Positions 1 to 10,149 of a stretch of DNA of 64,000 nucleotides are shown here, piece after piece. This stretch comes from Melioribacteraceae bacterium (GTDB lineage Bacteria; Bacteroidota; Ignavibacteria; Ignavibacteriales; Melioribacteraceae): NCBI GenBank assembly GCA_016342755.1, contig JAEINS010000007.1, forward strand, positions 124,001-188,000, in the 5' to 3' direction. The notes below the pieces were generated by a model, which was not told where the DNA came from, did no database searches, and saw only the letters and a list, made by a program, of their open reading frames with translations. The translations under genes and the position numbers were made by a program. Positions within the stretch are counted from its first letter, which is position 1; the number at the start of each line of letters is the position of its first letter.

Positions 1-637
1 GAGCCATTAAAAAATCTTTACCGGTATATTTAGTATTAGAAATTTCTATAAAGATAACGGAGCGTTTAATTGTTTTACCGTCGGCTTCAATTATAACCTG
101 AAATGGTTTTAGAAAAAGTGTATGGTAAAGTACTCCTAATGTGTATGAGGCAGATCCGAACATTTTTAAGCCATGCGCGGTTCTTGCAACATCAGTTACA
201 AATCCTAAACCAATTATGTTGGCAAAATAAAAGGTATTACCTTCAGTAATAAGTTTTCCAATATCTACATTTTTTGTTATTCGCCTTTTTATAGCAGCAA
301 TAGTATCCGCAATATTATTCCCGGTAAATCCTAAATCACGTGCAAAAGCATTTCCTGTTCCGGTGGGAATTATCCCGATTGGGATTCTTTTCTTAGAGTT
401 ATTCTGCATATAACCGTTAATCATGCTGAACAAAGTACCATCGCCGCCAGCAGTCAAAATAGCATCATAATGATCAAGATTAATATCCCTGATTAATTTT
501 ACAGCATTTTCAGAACTTTCGGTTAATTCTAAATCATAAATGATCTCATTTTTTTCTAATTCAGTCTTTACTTCGGAGATTAAATTTAAAGAGCGATCAT
601 TAGCGGCAAACTGGTTAAAGACAATTATTGTTTTCAT
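1..637 (-). CDS. Diacylglycerol/sphingosine kinase-family lipid kinase (YegS/DgkB-like), 3' end outside window
   Basis: About 212 residues are readable from an ATG at 637 leftward to the window edge with no stop, so the C-terminal part is missing. Residues near 60 read LTAGGDGTLFSMING, the nucleotide-binding GGDGT motif of the diacylglycerol kinase catalytic domain. IPIGIIPTGTGNAFARDLG follows, the second conserved glycine-rich block of this family. Members phosphorylate diacylglycerol or related lipids with ATP at the inner face of the membrane. The substrate cannot be told from sequence, and YegS- or BmrU-like proteins are also often called NAD kinase-like. It is divergent from the chemotaxis receptor gene to its right. 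The 237-bp gap between them is AT-rich, and I see no clear operator in it. Confidence 0.88.
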   Translation of the reverse strand, partial: MKTIIVFNQFAANDRSLNLISEVKTELEKNEIIYDLELTESSENAVKLIRDINLDHYDAILTAGGDGTLFSMINGYMQNNSKKRIPIGIIPTGTGNAFARDLGFTGNNIADTIAAIKRRITKNVDIGKLITEGNTFYFANIIGLGFVTDVARTAHGLKMFGSASYTLGVLYHTLFLKPFQVIIEADGKTIKRSVIFIEISNTKYTGKDFLMA

Positions 638-874
638 AAAGTAATTCTATCTGAAAAATTTAATAAATGTGAAGTTAATAAAATTATGTTAATATAATAT
701 ATCTTAAGAATTATTGAATTGTGTTAAATATGAAAATTTTTGAGGATTTTCAGTGAATTTATTTGCTACATAGAGCTGTTGTTTAATAAATAAAAAAACA
801 AAATATTACCTTAAATAAAACAATAAAATGACGATAATAATTTTGGAACTAATTTTAAGTAAAGGAAAAGGGCT

Positions 875-2975
875 ATGAAAGAATCTATTTCCGGCAAACT
901 TAGCAAAATTGTGGGCTTCACTCTTTTAGGAATGTTAAGTTTAATATTTATAATTCTCATTATGCGTGAGGAAAATCTAAAATTTGAAACTTCTAGAAAC
1001 AATGTACAGCAGGCTAATGAGATTTTCATTAAATCCATTGTATACGCAATGTCCGAAGGAGCTACAGATTTATCGCCTCTTGTTGAAAGTGTTAAGGGGC
1101 AGGGTAATAATGCTGATCTAAGAATAATACCGACTAATATTGTTGCTGCCGGCAGCGAAGATAAATTAGAGAATATTGAAAAAACTGTATTGTCGACTGG
1201 CAATGCACAGTATTTTGAAGAAGAACTAAACGGTATAAGGGTTTTTAGAGGTATTGAAATTGTTAAAGCTACAGAAAATTGTTTAGACTGTCACGATGAA
1301 GGAGTTTCCGTCGGTGATCCTATGGTGTTGATAAGTAATAGTTATTCCATGGAAGAAGTTCACAGCCAGATTAACTCTCAAAGAATTTTAGCAATAATAA
1401 TGGTGGTTTTTACTGTTCTAAGTATTTTTTCAATATTAATGTATTTTGTTAAAAAGAATATTTTAGTCCCCATTGAAATATTGAACGGTGCAGCCGTAAA
1501 AGTTTCTGCAGGTGATCTTGATGTAAACGCGGTATGTCCTTGTGACGATGAATTTGGCACTTTGGGAAATGCGTTTAATGATATGATCTATAAAATAAAA
1601 ACCCAGATAGGTTATTTAGATAATTTACCAACGCCTGTAATGATTATTGATAAAGAATATAACATACAATATATGAACAATGCGGGTAGCAGTTTGTTGA
1701 AGAAAAGTCCTGGTGAACTAAGCGGACAAAAGTGCTATGATAATTTTAAAACTGATCATTGTCAGACGGAAAACTGCGCGTTACACCAGGCTATGCAAAA
1801 TGATAAAAACATAACTGAAGTTACAGTAAGTCGTGCAAACAATTCTGAAACTCACATAATGTACACCGGTGCTCCTGTAAAGAACCATGCTGGAAAAATT
1901 ATTGGCGCATTGGAATTTGTTGCTGATATAAGTGATCAAAAGGAAATGCAGAATTATCTTGAAAGATCAACAGATAAATTACTTAAGGCGATGGGTGAAT
2001 TTTCTACAGGCGATCTAACGGTTTCAGTGCAGGCTGAAAAAGAAGGTGACGCTATTGGGAAATTATTTGCCGGATTTAACGAATCGATTAGCAAAATAAG
2101 AAGTACCTTGTCAAAAGTATCAGAGCATGTTATTTCAACAGCGTCTTCAACGGCGCAGATTTCATCGAGTATTGAAGAGATGGCTGCCGGATCGCAAGAG
2201 CAGAGTGCCCAGACTCATGAAGTTGCATCCGCTGTAGAAGAGATGACAAGAACAGTTATAGAGACCGCACAGAATTCTAATAATGCTGCTAATGCTTCTA
2301 ATATAGCGTCGGAAGAAGCTCAAAAAGGTGTACAAAAAATTAATGCTACAAAAAGCGGAATCAGCAAAATTGTTGAATCATCTGAACATTCAAGTAAAAT
2401 TATTTATGAGCTGGCCGATAAGACCAACCAGATTGGTGAAATTACACATGTAATTGAAGATATTGCTGATCAGACAAACCTATTAGCTCTTAACGCGGCA
2501 ATTGAAGCTGCCAGAGCCGGAGAACAGGGTCGGGGATTTGCCGTTGTTGCAGACGAAGTTCGCAAGCTGGCTGAAAGAACAACGAAAGCAACTAAAGAGA
2601 TTAGTGAAACAATTAAGGCAATTCAGTCTGATGTAAAAGAAGCAAATAATTCTGCGCAGGAAGCTGGCGATTCAGTGAAAGAGGGAATGATACTGACCAA
2701 TGAAGTTGCTGAAGTTTTTGAGAGTATTAGAGAGTACTGAAAGAGTATCAATGGAAATTTCTCAAGTTGCGGTAGCAAGTGAAGAACAATCGTCCACGGC
2801 TGAAGAGGTAAGCAGAAATATAGATAGTATTAATACTGTAGTTTCTGAAACTGCATCCGGAATAGAACAGGTAGCCCAGGCTGCAACCGACTTAAATGCA
2901 ATGGCTGAAGAACTTAGGACGCTTATCAGTCAATTCAGTTTTAGCAAAGAAAAAGGTCTGGCCAAATACAATTAA
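875..2975 (+). pseudogene. Methyl-accepting chemotaxis protein with periplasmic CxxCH haem motif, frameshifted near 2728
   Basis: Two reading frames together encode one receptor of about 700 residues. The first (875-2740) has a membrane segment at about 12-32, a periplasmic domain with C136-L-D-C139-H140 (c-type haem attachment motif, as in Tll0287/DUF3365-like sensors), a second membrane segment at about 170-190, HAMP, a cysteine-rich PAS domain (about 245-350), a second HAMP-like segment and the MCP signalling core [18 protein letters not shown]. It ends prematurely in a TGA at 2738-2740. The frame from about 2730 to 2975 supplies the missing C-terminal methylation helix ([12 protein letters not shown] to SQFSFSK). 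Restoring the coiled-coil register needs two extra bases near 2727-2729. Start: ATG with AAAGGAAAAGGG just upstream. It probably senses redox state or a small ligand through haem and signals to CheA. A sequencing error is as likely as a true mutation. Confidence 0.85.
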
Positions 2976-2997
2976 AAACAAAAAAATCATAAAAGTG

Positions 2998-3028
2998 CCG
3001 GTATAGAAATGTACCGGCTTTTTTTTAT
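2998..3028 (+). terminator. Rho-independent terminator after the chemotaxis receptor
   Basis: GCCGGTA at 2998-3004 pairs with TACCGGC at 3013-3019 across an 8-base loop, followed by a run of eight T. It sits 22 bases after the receptor stop codon. Confidence 0.85.
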
Positions 3029-3188
3029 CCGGTTCAAAATATTTAACTCTTCTGAGAAATAACCATAACCTGGAAACAATCAATCCAAAAGCTTTTTAGT
3101 ATGCTAATGCATTATTTTTTTATTGTTTCTCTACGTATTCAAATTTTCTTATTTTTTATGATCATTATAAAAAAAACATGGAGCAGCG

Positions 3189-6100
3189 ATGTTAAGAAAT
3201 ACCATATTATGTTTCCTCTCAATTTTAACTATAATTTCGGCTCAGACAATTAATGTTACAAATTCAAATTTTGAAAAATCGGAGAATAATAATGCTTTAG
3301 GCTGGAGTATTATTGCTGGTGATAACATAACAATAGACGCAAATGTTATGTTTGATGGAAAGAACAGTCTTCTAGTTGTAAATAGTGATTGGTCGGAATC
3401 TTCAATTATATCTGGAGAAGTTGAATTGAAGGTTGGACATATTTATAAATTAAGCGCAATGGTTAAATCAGAAAACGCTTATACAAAAGATATTAAACAA
3501 TACCCGACTTCTGTAGCCGGCTGTATAACTATGGAATCGATACCTTTCACAAATCATTCCCAAACTGTAGGTTCAACAAAAGACTGGCATAAAATTGAAA
3601 CATATTTTGTCGCAACAAAATCCAAGGATAAAGTAAAACTTCTTCTTGGTTATAATGGTGCGGCTAAAGGGAAAGTCTGGTTCGATAAAATTGAACTAAC
3701 AAAAGTTGAAGACATTAACGAATACATTCCAAAAGAAACTGTTAAGTGGTTTGGTGACGGTTATAGATACGATGACAGAGGCTGGATATTTGTCCATACA
3801 GAAGGGAATCCCTACGAAAGAGGTTATCAATACGGTTATTTGGTAGCAAATGATATTGCGATAATGATTGAAAAACTTGGTTACGATTATGACAGAAATG
3901 ATGCGCGTGAAGGCTGGAATAAATTAAGATATGCCGCAGACGCATTAATGTTTAGAAAATATGACAAAGAATATCTTGAAGAAATGAAAGGCATTGCTGA
4001 CGGTATTAATAGAGCCGGTTCAAAAATATTTAAGCATGATGTTGAACTTTTGGATGTTGTTACATTAAATTCTCATATTGATATTGATTATGCCGCATCA
4101 GCTTTAAGGAAAACTAAAAATCCATTATCAGGACGCAGTTTCCTTGCGCAGGAAGAAGAACTTAATATCCCGGAGAAGACACATAAGTGTTCCGGGTTTT
4201 TAGCGAATAATTCAGCCACGGCAGACGGCAGAATTGTTTTTGGACAAATCTTTATGTGGGGAGGTTATACCGGACCAAACTGGAATGTTATAATAGATAT
4301 AGTTCCTACTGAGGGAAACAGACTTGTATATCAGACATATCCGGGCGGAATCCACTCTGGTGCCGATTTTTACATGAACAGTGCAGGTGTTATGATTGGC
4401 GAAACAACTGTATCACAAACTCCGTTTAATGCTGAAGGCACTCCAATGTCTAACCGTATTAGAAAAGCTGCCCAGTATGCAAACAACATTGATGACGTAT
4501 CAAAAATACTAGCTAAAGATAATAACGGGATGTATACAAACGACTGGCTTGTTGGCGATACAAAAACTGATGAGATTGGAATCTTTTTATTAGGTACTAA
4601 GGAAAATCAGTTTTGGAAAAGCAGCAATAAAGACTTTTATGGCGATAGTAAAGACTGGTTCTGGAGTAACAATAATAATAAATCATTAAAGGTAAGAAAA
4701 GAAGGTATCTTTAATTCAAGTAATGCTCCATACGATTTAACTTTTGGTCCTTGGAACAGAGATATAGCATTCCAAAAATTTTATAAAGAAAATTATGGCA
4801 GTATTGACGCGATTGCCGGAGTTAATTTGTGGAATTCTTCACCTATAAACAGACCACATGCATGTGACGGAAAAATTGTAACCTCTGAAATGGCAGAGCA
4901 GTTAGTCTTTTTTGCCCATTACGGTAAAGTAACTTTAAGGGAAAAATTTATTAATGAAAATAACAGAATCCCGGACTGGCCAAACGCAATTCCCAGATTA
5001 ACGTTAGGATATTCAACACCAAGTCCTATTTATATAACTGAAAAACTAAAAGAAGCCAGAATTAAATCTTCTGATAATAACTGTAATAATATAAAAGTTT
5101 GTGCTGAAGACGTTAAAGGGGCAGTAAGTTACGATGAAACGCAACTATGGTTTAATACTGTATTTCCGGCATCTAACAAAGAAAACTGGTTTATTAGCGG
5201 TACTTCTGCTTATTGGAGAATTTTGAATGATTTGCCGTCCGGTAAAGATAAAGCGGAAGATTATTTACGTTCACAATTTTCTGAGTTAAACGCACGTTAT
5301 AATTATGTACTTGCTAAAGAAGGAACAATGGTTCCACTAGAGGCAAAAACTGTTTACAACGAATATAAACATTATCAGATGCCTAGAATTAAAGGAACAT
5401 ATCTGCTTCATCAATTAAGATTAAAACTTGGAAATGAAAAATTTTCTAAAGTGATGAAAAAAGTTCATACCGATTTTAGAGAACTTGATATTACAACAGA
5501 TCAGTTTGTAGCCATACTTAATGATTTTTCAGGCGGGAATTATAAAGATATAGTTATGCAATGGCTAAATAGAAGTGATTTACCTGAAGTTGAGGTTAAT
5601 TCGAATGTTGAAGAAAAAGACGGAAAATTTATTGTTAAGTTAAATATTAAACAAACCGGTCATGTATATGATTTTAAAACTTCTGTTGCTGTTAAAACAG
5701 AATCTGAAATTAAATTAATTTCTGTTGATGTAAATCAGTTGTTAAATGATTATGAGTTTGAGGTTATGGATAAACCAGTCTCAGTTACATTCAATTATAA
5801 CAACGATATACCGCTAAAGACAGATAAGTATTATACATGGTCAAATTTCTTTGATGACTATCAATCATCAATTATAGCTTACGGAACTAACAGACAAATT
5901 GAAGCGAACCATACTTTAGCATTGAGATTTTCAAAAGTTTTGGCCGATAGATTTACAGAGACTTTAACTCCGGTTAAAAAAGAAAGTGAAATCTGTGAAA
6001 AAGGATTAAGCAATAATGATCTGCTGATTCTGAACGGCATCGAAGATAATAAGTTAATGGAAGAGGTTTTGACAAAGTATGATATTAAAGCTGGGAAAAA

Positions 6101-6335
6101 CTGGTTTACATGGAATGGGAAAACTTATTCTGACTCTGATGATGGTTTATTCATAGCACTTCCTAATCCATACGCTGAGAATAAAGCGGTATATTTATAT
6201 TTAAGCAATAGCGGACTTCAGCTTTACGATATGACGAAACAAGCATACAGAATGCCGTCCTGGGCTTTATTTGAAGGCGATAAAATTGTTGAGAAAGGAT
6301 ATCATTGTAATAAAGATTTAGTTGTGAAGTTTTAG
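3189..6335 (+). CDS. Secreted C45/phospholipase B-like Ntn-hydrolase with C-terminal M1-peptidase-like region
   Basis: 1048 residues. An N-terminal signal peptide (about 1-18, ending in AQT) is followed by a jelly-roll carbohydrate-binding-like domain (about 20-175, ending KVWFDKIEL). Next is an Ntn-hydrolase domain of the C45 acyltransferase / phospholipase B-like type: EGNPYERGYQYGYL near 206, then KCSGFLANNS with Cys334 as probable autoproteolytic nucleophile. From about 680 to 800 the sequence (KGTYLLHQLRLKLG, then TDQFVAILNDFSGG and MQWLNRSDLPEVEV) resembles the C-terminal part of M1 aminopeptidase catalytic domains, but no HExxH zinc motif is present. A further C-terminal domain of about 150 residues is unassigned. 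Likely exported and acting on amide or ester substrates; substrate unknown. Transcribed alone and followed by a strong terminator. The fold assignments rest on motif recognition. Confidence 0.68.
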   Translation: MLRNTILCFLSILTIISAQTINVTNSNFEKSENNNALGWSIIAGDNITIDANVMFDGKNSLLVVNSDWSESSIISGEVELKVGHIYKLSAMVKSENAYTKDIKQYPTSVAGCITMESIPFTNHSQTVGSTKDWHKIETYFVATKSKDKVKLLLGYNGAAKGKVWFDKIELTKVEDINEYIPKETVKWFGDGYRYDDRGWIFVHTEGNPYERGYQYGYLVANDIAIMIEKLGYDYDRNDAREGWNKLRYAADALMFRKYDKEYLEEMKGIADGINRAGSKIFKHDVELLDVVTLNSHIDIDYAASALRKTKNPLSGRSFLAQEEELNIPEKTHKCSGFLANNSATADGRIVFGQIFMWGGYTGPNWNVIIDIVPTEGNRLVYQTYPGGIHSGADFYMNSAGVMIGETTVSQTPFNAEGTPMSNRIRKAAQYANNIDDVSKILAKDNNGMYTNDWLVGDTKTDEIGIFLLGTKENQFWKSSNKDFYGDSKDWFWSNNNNKSLKVRKEGIFNSSNAPYDLTFGPWNRDIAFQKFYKENYGSIDAIAGVNLWNSSPINRPHACDGKIVTSEMAEQLVFFAHYGKVTLREKFINENNRIPDWPNAIPRLTLGYSTPSPIYITEKLKEARIKSSDNNCNNIKVCAEDVKGAVSYDETQLWFNTVFPASNKENWFISGTSAYWRILNDLPSGKDKAEDYLRSQFSELNARYNYVLAKEGTMVPLEAKTVYNEYKHYQMPRIKGTYLLHQLRLKLGNEKFSKVMKKVHTDFRELDITTDQFVAILNDFSGGNYKDIVMQWLNRSDLPEVEVNSNVEEKDGKFIVKLNIKQTGHVYDFKTSVAVKTESEIKLISVDVNQLLNDYEFEVMDKPVSVTFNYNNDIPLKTDKYYTWSNFFDDYQSSIIAYGTNRQIEANHTLALRFSKVLADRFTETLTPVKKESEICEKGLSNNDLLILNGIEDNKLMEEVLTKYDIKAGKNWFTWNGKTYSDSDDGLFIALPNPYAENKAVYLYLSNSGLQLYDMTKQAYRMPSWALFEGDKIVEKGYHCNKDLVVKF

Positions 6336-6348
6336 CTAAAATAATTTT

Positions 6349-6385
6349 AATGTCATTTCAATAATTTGAAATGACATTTTTTTTT
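6349..6385 (+). terminator. Strong hairpin terminator
   Basis: Perfect 13-bp stem (6349-6361 with 6366-6378) closed by a 4-base loop and followed by a T tract. It ends the Ntn-hydrolase transcript and separates it from the DDAH-like gene, which starts about 25 bases further on. Confidence 0.9.
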
Positions 6386-6404
6386 AATCAATTAGAAAAT
6401 TTTT

Positions 6405-7166
6405 ATGTTCAAAAATGCAATTGTAAAAACACCGTCCAAAAGCTTAGTTAAAGGAATTACCACAGCAAACCTTGGTTTCCCAAATTATGAGAAGGCGATT
6501 GAACAGCATCAAAAATATATAGAAGCTTTGGAAAGTTGCGAAGTAACTGTGAAAATTTTAGATGCGGACGAAAATTACCCTGACTCAACATTCATTGAGG
6601 ACGTGGCACTGCTTACTCCTAAATGTGCGGTTATAACTAACCCTGGTGCGGAATCGAGAAATGGTGAGACTGCCGGGTTGGAAGAAGTATTAAAAGGCTA
6701 CTATCTGGAAATTGAAAAAATTGAATCGCCGGGAACTGTTGAAGCCGGGGATATAATGATGGTTGGCAGTCATTTTTATATTGGACTCTCAAAAAGAACC
6801 AATTATGACGGTGCTCAACAGATGATTCAAATTTTAGAGAAACATGACTTAACCGGGTCGGCGGTTGAATTATCAGAAATGCTGCATCTAAAAACTGGAG
6901 TTGCATATTTAGAAAATAACAATATGCTCGCCTTTTGTGAATTTCTTGATAAACCTGAATTTCAAAAATTTAACTTAATTGAAATTGATGAAGATGAATC
7001 ATACGCGGCAAATTCAATTTGGATAAATAACAATGTGATAGTGCCAAAGGGGTTTCCAAAAACTAAAAATAAAATTGAAGCTTTAGAATATAAGGTTATA
7101 GAGGTTGATGTATCTGAGTTTCAAAAATTGGATGGCGGATTAAGCTGTCTGTCATTAAGGTTTTAG
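6405..7166 (+). CDS. Dimethylarginine dimethylaminohydrolase (DDAH)-family amidinohydrolase
   Basis: 253 residues, the usual length of bacterial DDAH. The motifs fall in family order: STFIEDVALL (substrate-binding acidic loop), PGTVEAGDIM, LHLKTGVAYL with the catalytic His, and the C-terminal DGGLSCLSLRF with catalytic Cys248. DDAH hydrolyses N-omega-methylated arginine to citrulline and methylamine; some relatives are arginine deiminases. No arginine deiminase pathway partners (carbamate kinase, ornithine transcarbamylase) lie nearby. It has no signal peptide, so it should be cytoplasmic. The secreted hydrolase gene begins 21 bases downstream, so the two are probably cotranscribed. Confidence 0.85.
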   Translation: MFKNAIVKTPSKSLVKGITTANLGFPNYEKAIEQHQKYIEALESCEVTVKILDADENYPDSTFIEDVALLTPKCAVITNPGAESRNGETAGLEEVLKGYYLEIEKIESPGTVEAGDIMMVGSHFYIGLSKRTNYDGAQQMIQILEKHDLTGSAVELSEMLHLKTGVAYLENNNMLAFCEFLDKPEFQKFNLIEIDEDESYAANSIWINNNVIVPKGFPKTKNKIEALEYKVIEVDVSEFQKLDGGLSCLSLRF

Positions 7167-7187
7167 ATTATCTTAAATGAGGAAATA

Positions 7188-8060
7188 ATGAAATCAGTAT
7201 TAAGATTATTATTGATAATTATTTGTTTAACAGTTTTTGTTAATGCTCAAACAAAATCTGAATATGGTGAATTATTTGTTATCGAGAGTGTCAACGCGTC
7301 TTTCCCGGATTCATTGAGAAATGAAGGACACACATACGATGATAGTTTATACAGTTTTGAAGAACATTATAATGATTCAAGTATAGCTATATTTGTCCCG
7401 ATGGGATTTCGAAAATCAGAAGCAGTAGATCTGGTCTTCTATTTTCATGGGTGGAATAATAACATACGTAAGTCGATTGAAAAATTTGAATTGACAAAAC
7501 AGTTTTCAGAAAGCAATAAAAACGCAATTTTTGTTTTCCCGGAAGGACCTAAAAATTCGCCCGATTCTTTTGGAGGCAAGCTTGAGAATACCGGAGTTTT
7601 CGAAAAACTTGTTAATGAAGTTCTTGAAACCTTAAATGAAAAAGAGCTTACAGAAAACGAGTCTCTTGGAAATATAATTTTATCGGGTCATAGCGGAGCA
7701 TACAGAGTTCTTGCTTATATTTTAAACAGAGGCGGATTAACTGAAAATATTTCGGAAGTATATTTGTTTGATGCCATGTATGGAAGATTTGAAATGTATG
7801 CAGACTGGATAAGTAATTATAATGGGCGTTTTGTAAATATCATAACTCCCAATGGTGGAACATATAAAAACAGTGTGGGATTTTTAGATGATCTAAATAA
7901 TTTGAATATTGAATCCTTTAGAAAAGACGGGGATGAAATTTATGATGAAGAATTGGTTAACAACAGAATAGTTTTTCTTTTTACTGAACTTGGGCATAGC
8001 GAAGTAATAAATCCATATTTTAATCAGTTGTTAAGAACAAGTAAATTAGAGAATAAATAA
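7188..8060 (+). CDS. Secreted alpha/beta hydrolase-like protein
   Basis: 290 residues with a signal peptide (about 1-20, ending VNAQ). The core reads LVFYFHGWNNN (oxyanion region, 83-93), IFVFPEG near 114, and ILSGHSGAYR with Ser169 at the nucleophile elbow (G-H-S-G). LGHSEV near the C-terminus supplies a probable catalytic His. This fits the esterase/lipase-like alpha/beta hydrolase fold, but I cannot name a substrate. It follows the DDAH-like gene by 21 bases with an AATGAGGAAATA ribosome-binding stretch, and ends at a shared bidirectional terminator. Confidence 0.65.
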   Translation: MKSVLRLLLIIICLTVFVNAQTKSEYGELFVIESVNASFPDSLRNEGHTYDDSLYSFEEHYNDSSIAIFVPMGFRKSEAVDLVFYFHGWNNNIRKSIEKFELTKQFSESNKNAIFVFPEGPKNSPDSFGGKLENTGVFEKLVNEVLETLNEKELTENESLGNIILSGHSGAYRVLAYILNRGGLTENISEVYLFDAMYGRFEMYADWISNYNGRFVNIITPNGGTYKNSVGFLDDLNNLNIESFRKDGDEIYDEELVNNRIVFLFTELGHSEVINPYFNQLLRTSKLENK

Positions 8061-8065
8061 ATTAT

Positions 8066-8091
8066 AAAGGGACGTTATATAACGTCCCTTT
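8066..8091. terminator. Bidirectional terminator, perfect palindrome
   Basis: A 26-bp perfect palindrome beginning AAAGGGACGTTAT, with A- and T-rich flanks. It lies between convergent genes that end at 8060 (+) and 8107 (-) and can serve both. Confidence 0.85.
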
Positions 8092-8106
8092 AATTAGACA
8101 AAATGT

Positions 8107-9915
8107 TTAGAACAATCCACCATTCTGGTAAATATCTAACTGAACATCAGAAAACTTATTTATAGTTGAAGTTTTAGCATTATCCAGATTTGTAATCTCA
8201 CCAGTTTCAAAATTCACTTTTATCTTATGTCCATCTTCTAAATTCAATTCATCAAGCGAATCATAAGTCAGAATGGGGAAAGCAGCATTGATAGCATTCC
8301 TTTCGTAGATTGCACCGTAAGATTCCGCAAGTATAGCCTGAACTCCAAGAGCCTTAAAACAATCAACAGCTTGCTGCCTTGAACTTCCGCTTCCAAAGTT
8401 TTTCTGAACAATTACTATATCACCTTTTTCAGCTTTCTTAGCAAAGTCTTCATAACCTTTTAAGTTATCAAAAGTGTATTGTCCCATTTCTTCAATGTCT
8501 GTAATGGTTAAATATCTGTTATGGAAAATCATATCAGTATCAATATTATCTTCTTTAATTATCCAGACACGACCTTCAATTTCAATAACATTTTCAATAT
8601 TAGTTTTTTTCTCAACAGCTTTTTCCAAGCGTTCAACTTTTTCTTTAATGTCAAATAATGCTGGCTCTAAAGGAATATCTTCCGGAGTAGTTATATAGCC
8701 GGCAACAGCCGATGCAGCTACATTTGCCGGTGATGAAAGATAAACTTCCCCTTTTCCTTGTTTACCCGGAAAGTTCCTATTTCCAGTAGAAATTGTAATT
8801 TCTCCAAGACCGTTCTGTCCAACCTGTCCGGCTGCGCAACCAGCACAACCAGCGTTAGAAACCAAAGCACCGGCTTCTTTAAAAGTTACGATTAAACCTT
8901 CTTGCATTGCCTGCTGCCAGACTTCATCAGTTGTAGGAACTATTTTCAGTACAACGCCGGGTGCTACTTTTCTGTTTTTCAAAACATTTGCCGCAATTCT
9001 TAAATCTTCAATTCTGCCATTTGTGCAGCTTCCAATAAAAGCAGAATCTATTTTAATTTTTTTGATCGATTCAATATCCACAGAATCGTGAGGTTTACCC
9101 GGACGTGAAGCCATCGAAACAAATTCTTCAACATTTACATCATCAGCAAAAGCATATTTTGCATCTTCATCAGCTTTAACCAATGGAAGTTCTCTTCCGC
9201 ATTTTTCTGATGAATATTTTAAGATTTCTTCATTTGCTGTTAAAAGAACTATTATGGCACCCATCTCAGTTCCCATGGAAGAAATTGTAATTCTTTCATC
9301 AAGTGTAAGTTCATCAATTGTTTCACCATAAAGTTCAACTGAATAACCAAGAAGTGTATTAGCACCATATTTATTAAGCAGATTAAGTACTATATCTTTG
9401 GCGCTTACTTTTGGCGGGCGTTTACCGTGAAGAGTGATTTTTGCGGATTTCGGAACTTTAAACCACGATGATCCTTTTGCAAATGCCGCGGCTATATCAA
9501 CATCACCCATACCCTGACCAAACGCACCAATGGCACCCATAATGTTAGCGTGTGAATCGGTTGATACAAATGTACTTCCCGGATATGCTAAGCCTTTATC
9601 AATTGCAACATGAGTTCCAATTCCGGCATTTATATCATAAACCTGAATGTTATTTTCGCGTGCAAAGAGTCGGCATATATGCTGATTTATTGCATACTTC
9701 TGATCGGAACCTGTTGGGTTACAATCAAATGTAAAAAATGTTTTTGATGGATTTTCAATTGATAAACCTTTGTCCTGAATATTTTTTACAACATTTGCAC
9801 CGCCAAAATCTCTGGCTACTCGTGCATCAATCATTATATCAATATTTTCTCCGGGTTTTACAACATCATATTTTGAATGATTTGCTAATATTTTTTCGAC
9901 AAGTGTCATTCCCAT
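8107..9915 (-). CDS. Aconitase / 3-isopropylmalate dehydratase family, large and small subunits fused
   Basis: 602 residues. Residues 1 to about 420 form the large-subunit iron-sulphur domain: STDSHANIMGAIGAFGQGMG at 118-137, and 4Fe-4S ligands Cys297 (FIGSCTNGR), Cys357 and Cys360 (NAGCAGCAAG). After a charged linker (about 425-445), residues 450-602 form the swivel domain normally made separately as LeuD (IDTDMIFHNRY, then NFGSGSSRQQAVDC). The length fits single-chain members of the family rather than the 750-900-residue TCA aconitases. Reaction: hydratase-isomerase on citrate, isopropylmalate or homocitrate. Substrate class cannot be decided here, because no leuA/leuB neighbours are present. 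Start ATG at 9915 is preceded by AAAAGGAC. Confidence 0.85.
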   Translation of the reverse strand: MGMTLVEKILANHSKYDVVKPGENIDIMIDARVARDFGGANVVKNIQDKGLSIENPSKTFFTFDCNPTGSDQKYAINQHICRLFARENNIQVYDINAGIGTHVAIDKGLAYPGSTFVSTDSHANIMGAIGAFGQGMGDVDIAAAFAKGSSWFKVPKSAKITLHGKRPPKVSAKDIVLNLLNKYGANTLLGYSVELYGETIDELTLDERITISSMGTEMGAIIVLLTANEEILKYSSEKCGRELPLVKADEDAKYAFADDVNVEEFVSMASRPGKPHDSVDIESIKKIKIDSAFIGSCTNGRIEDLRIAANVLKNRKVAPGVVLKIVPTTDEVWQQAMQEGLIVTFKEAGALVSNAGCAGCAAGQVGQNGLGEITISTGNRNFPGKQGKGEVYLSSPANVAASAVAGYITTPEDIPLEPALFDIKEKVERLEKAVEKKTNIENVIEIEGRVWIIKEDNIDTDMIFHNRYLTITDIEEMGQYTFDNLKGYEDFAKKAEKGDIVIVQKNFGSGSSRQQAVDCFKALGVQAILAESYGAIYERNAINAAFPILTYDSLDELNLEDGHKIKVNFETGEITNLDNAKTSTINKFSDVQLDIYQNGGLF

Positions 9916-10149
9916 AACAAAGTCCTTTTCTGTTAGTTAGTTTTATTTGTGCGGGTTAATTTAATTATTTAAAGAGTAATTTCCCATCGAAAGAATTAAT
10001 ATTTGTTGATAATTATAGATTACTTTTACGCAATTATCTTAAAATTTTACACGCTTAACTCGAAGTTTACTCATTCGGCAACATTTAAATAGAAATACTT
10101 TTTTCATTAGGTATATTTGAATTAAAAATTATATGAGTCGGGGAAAAAA

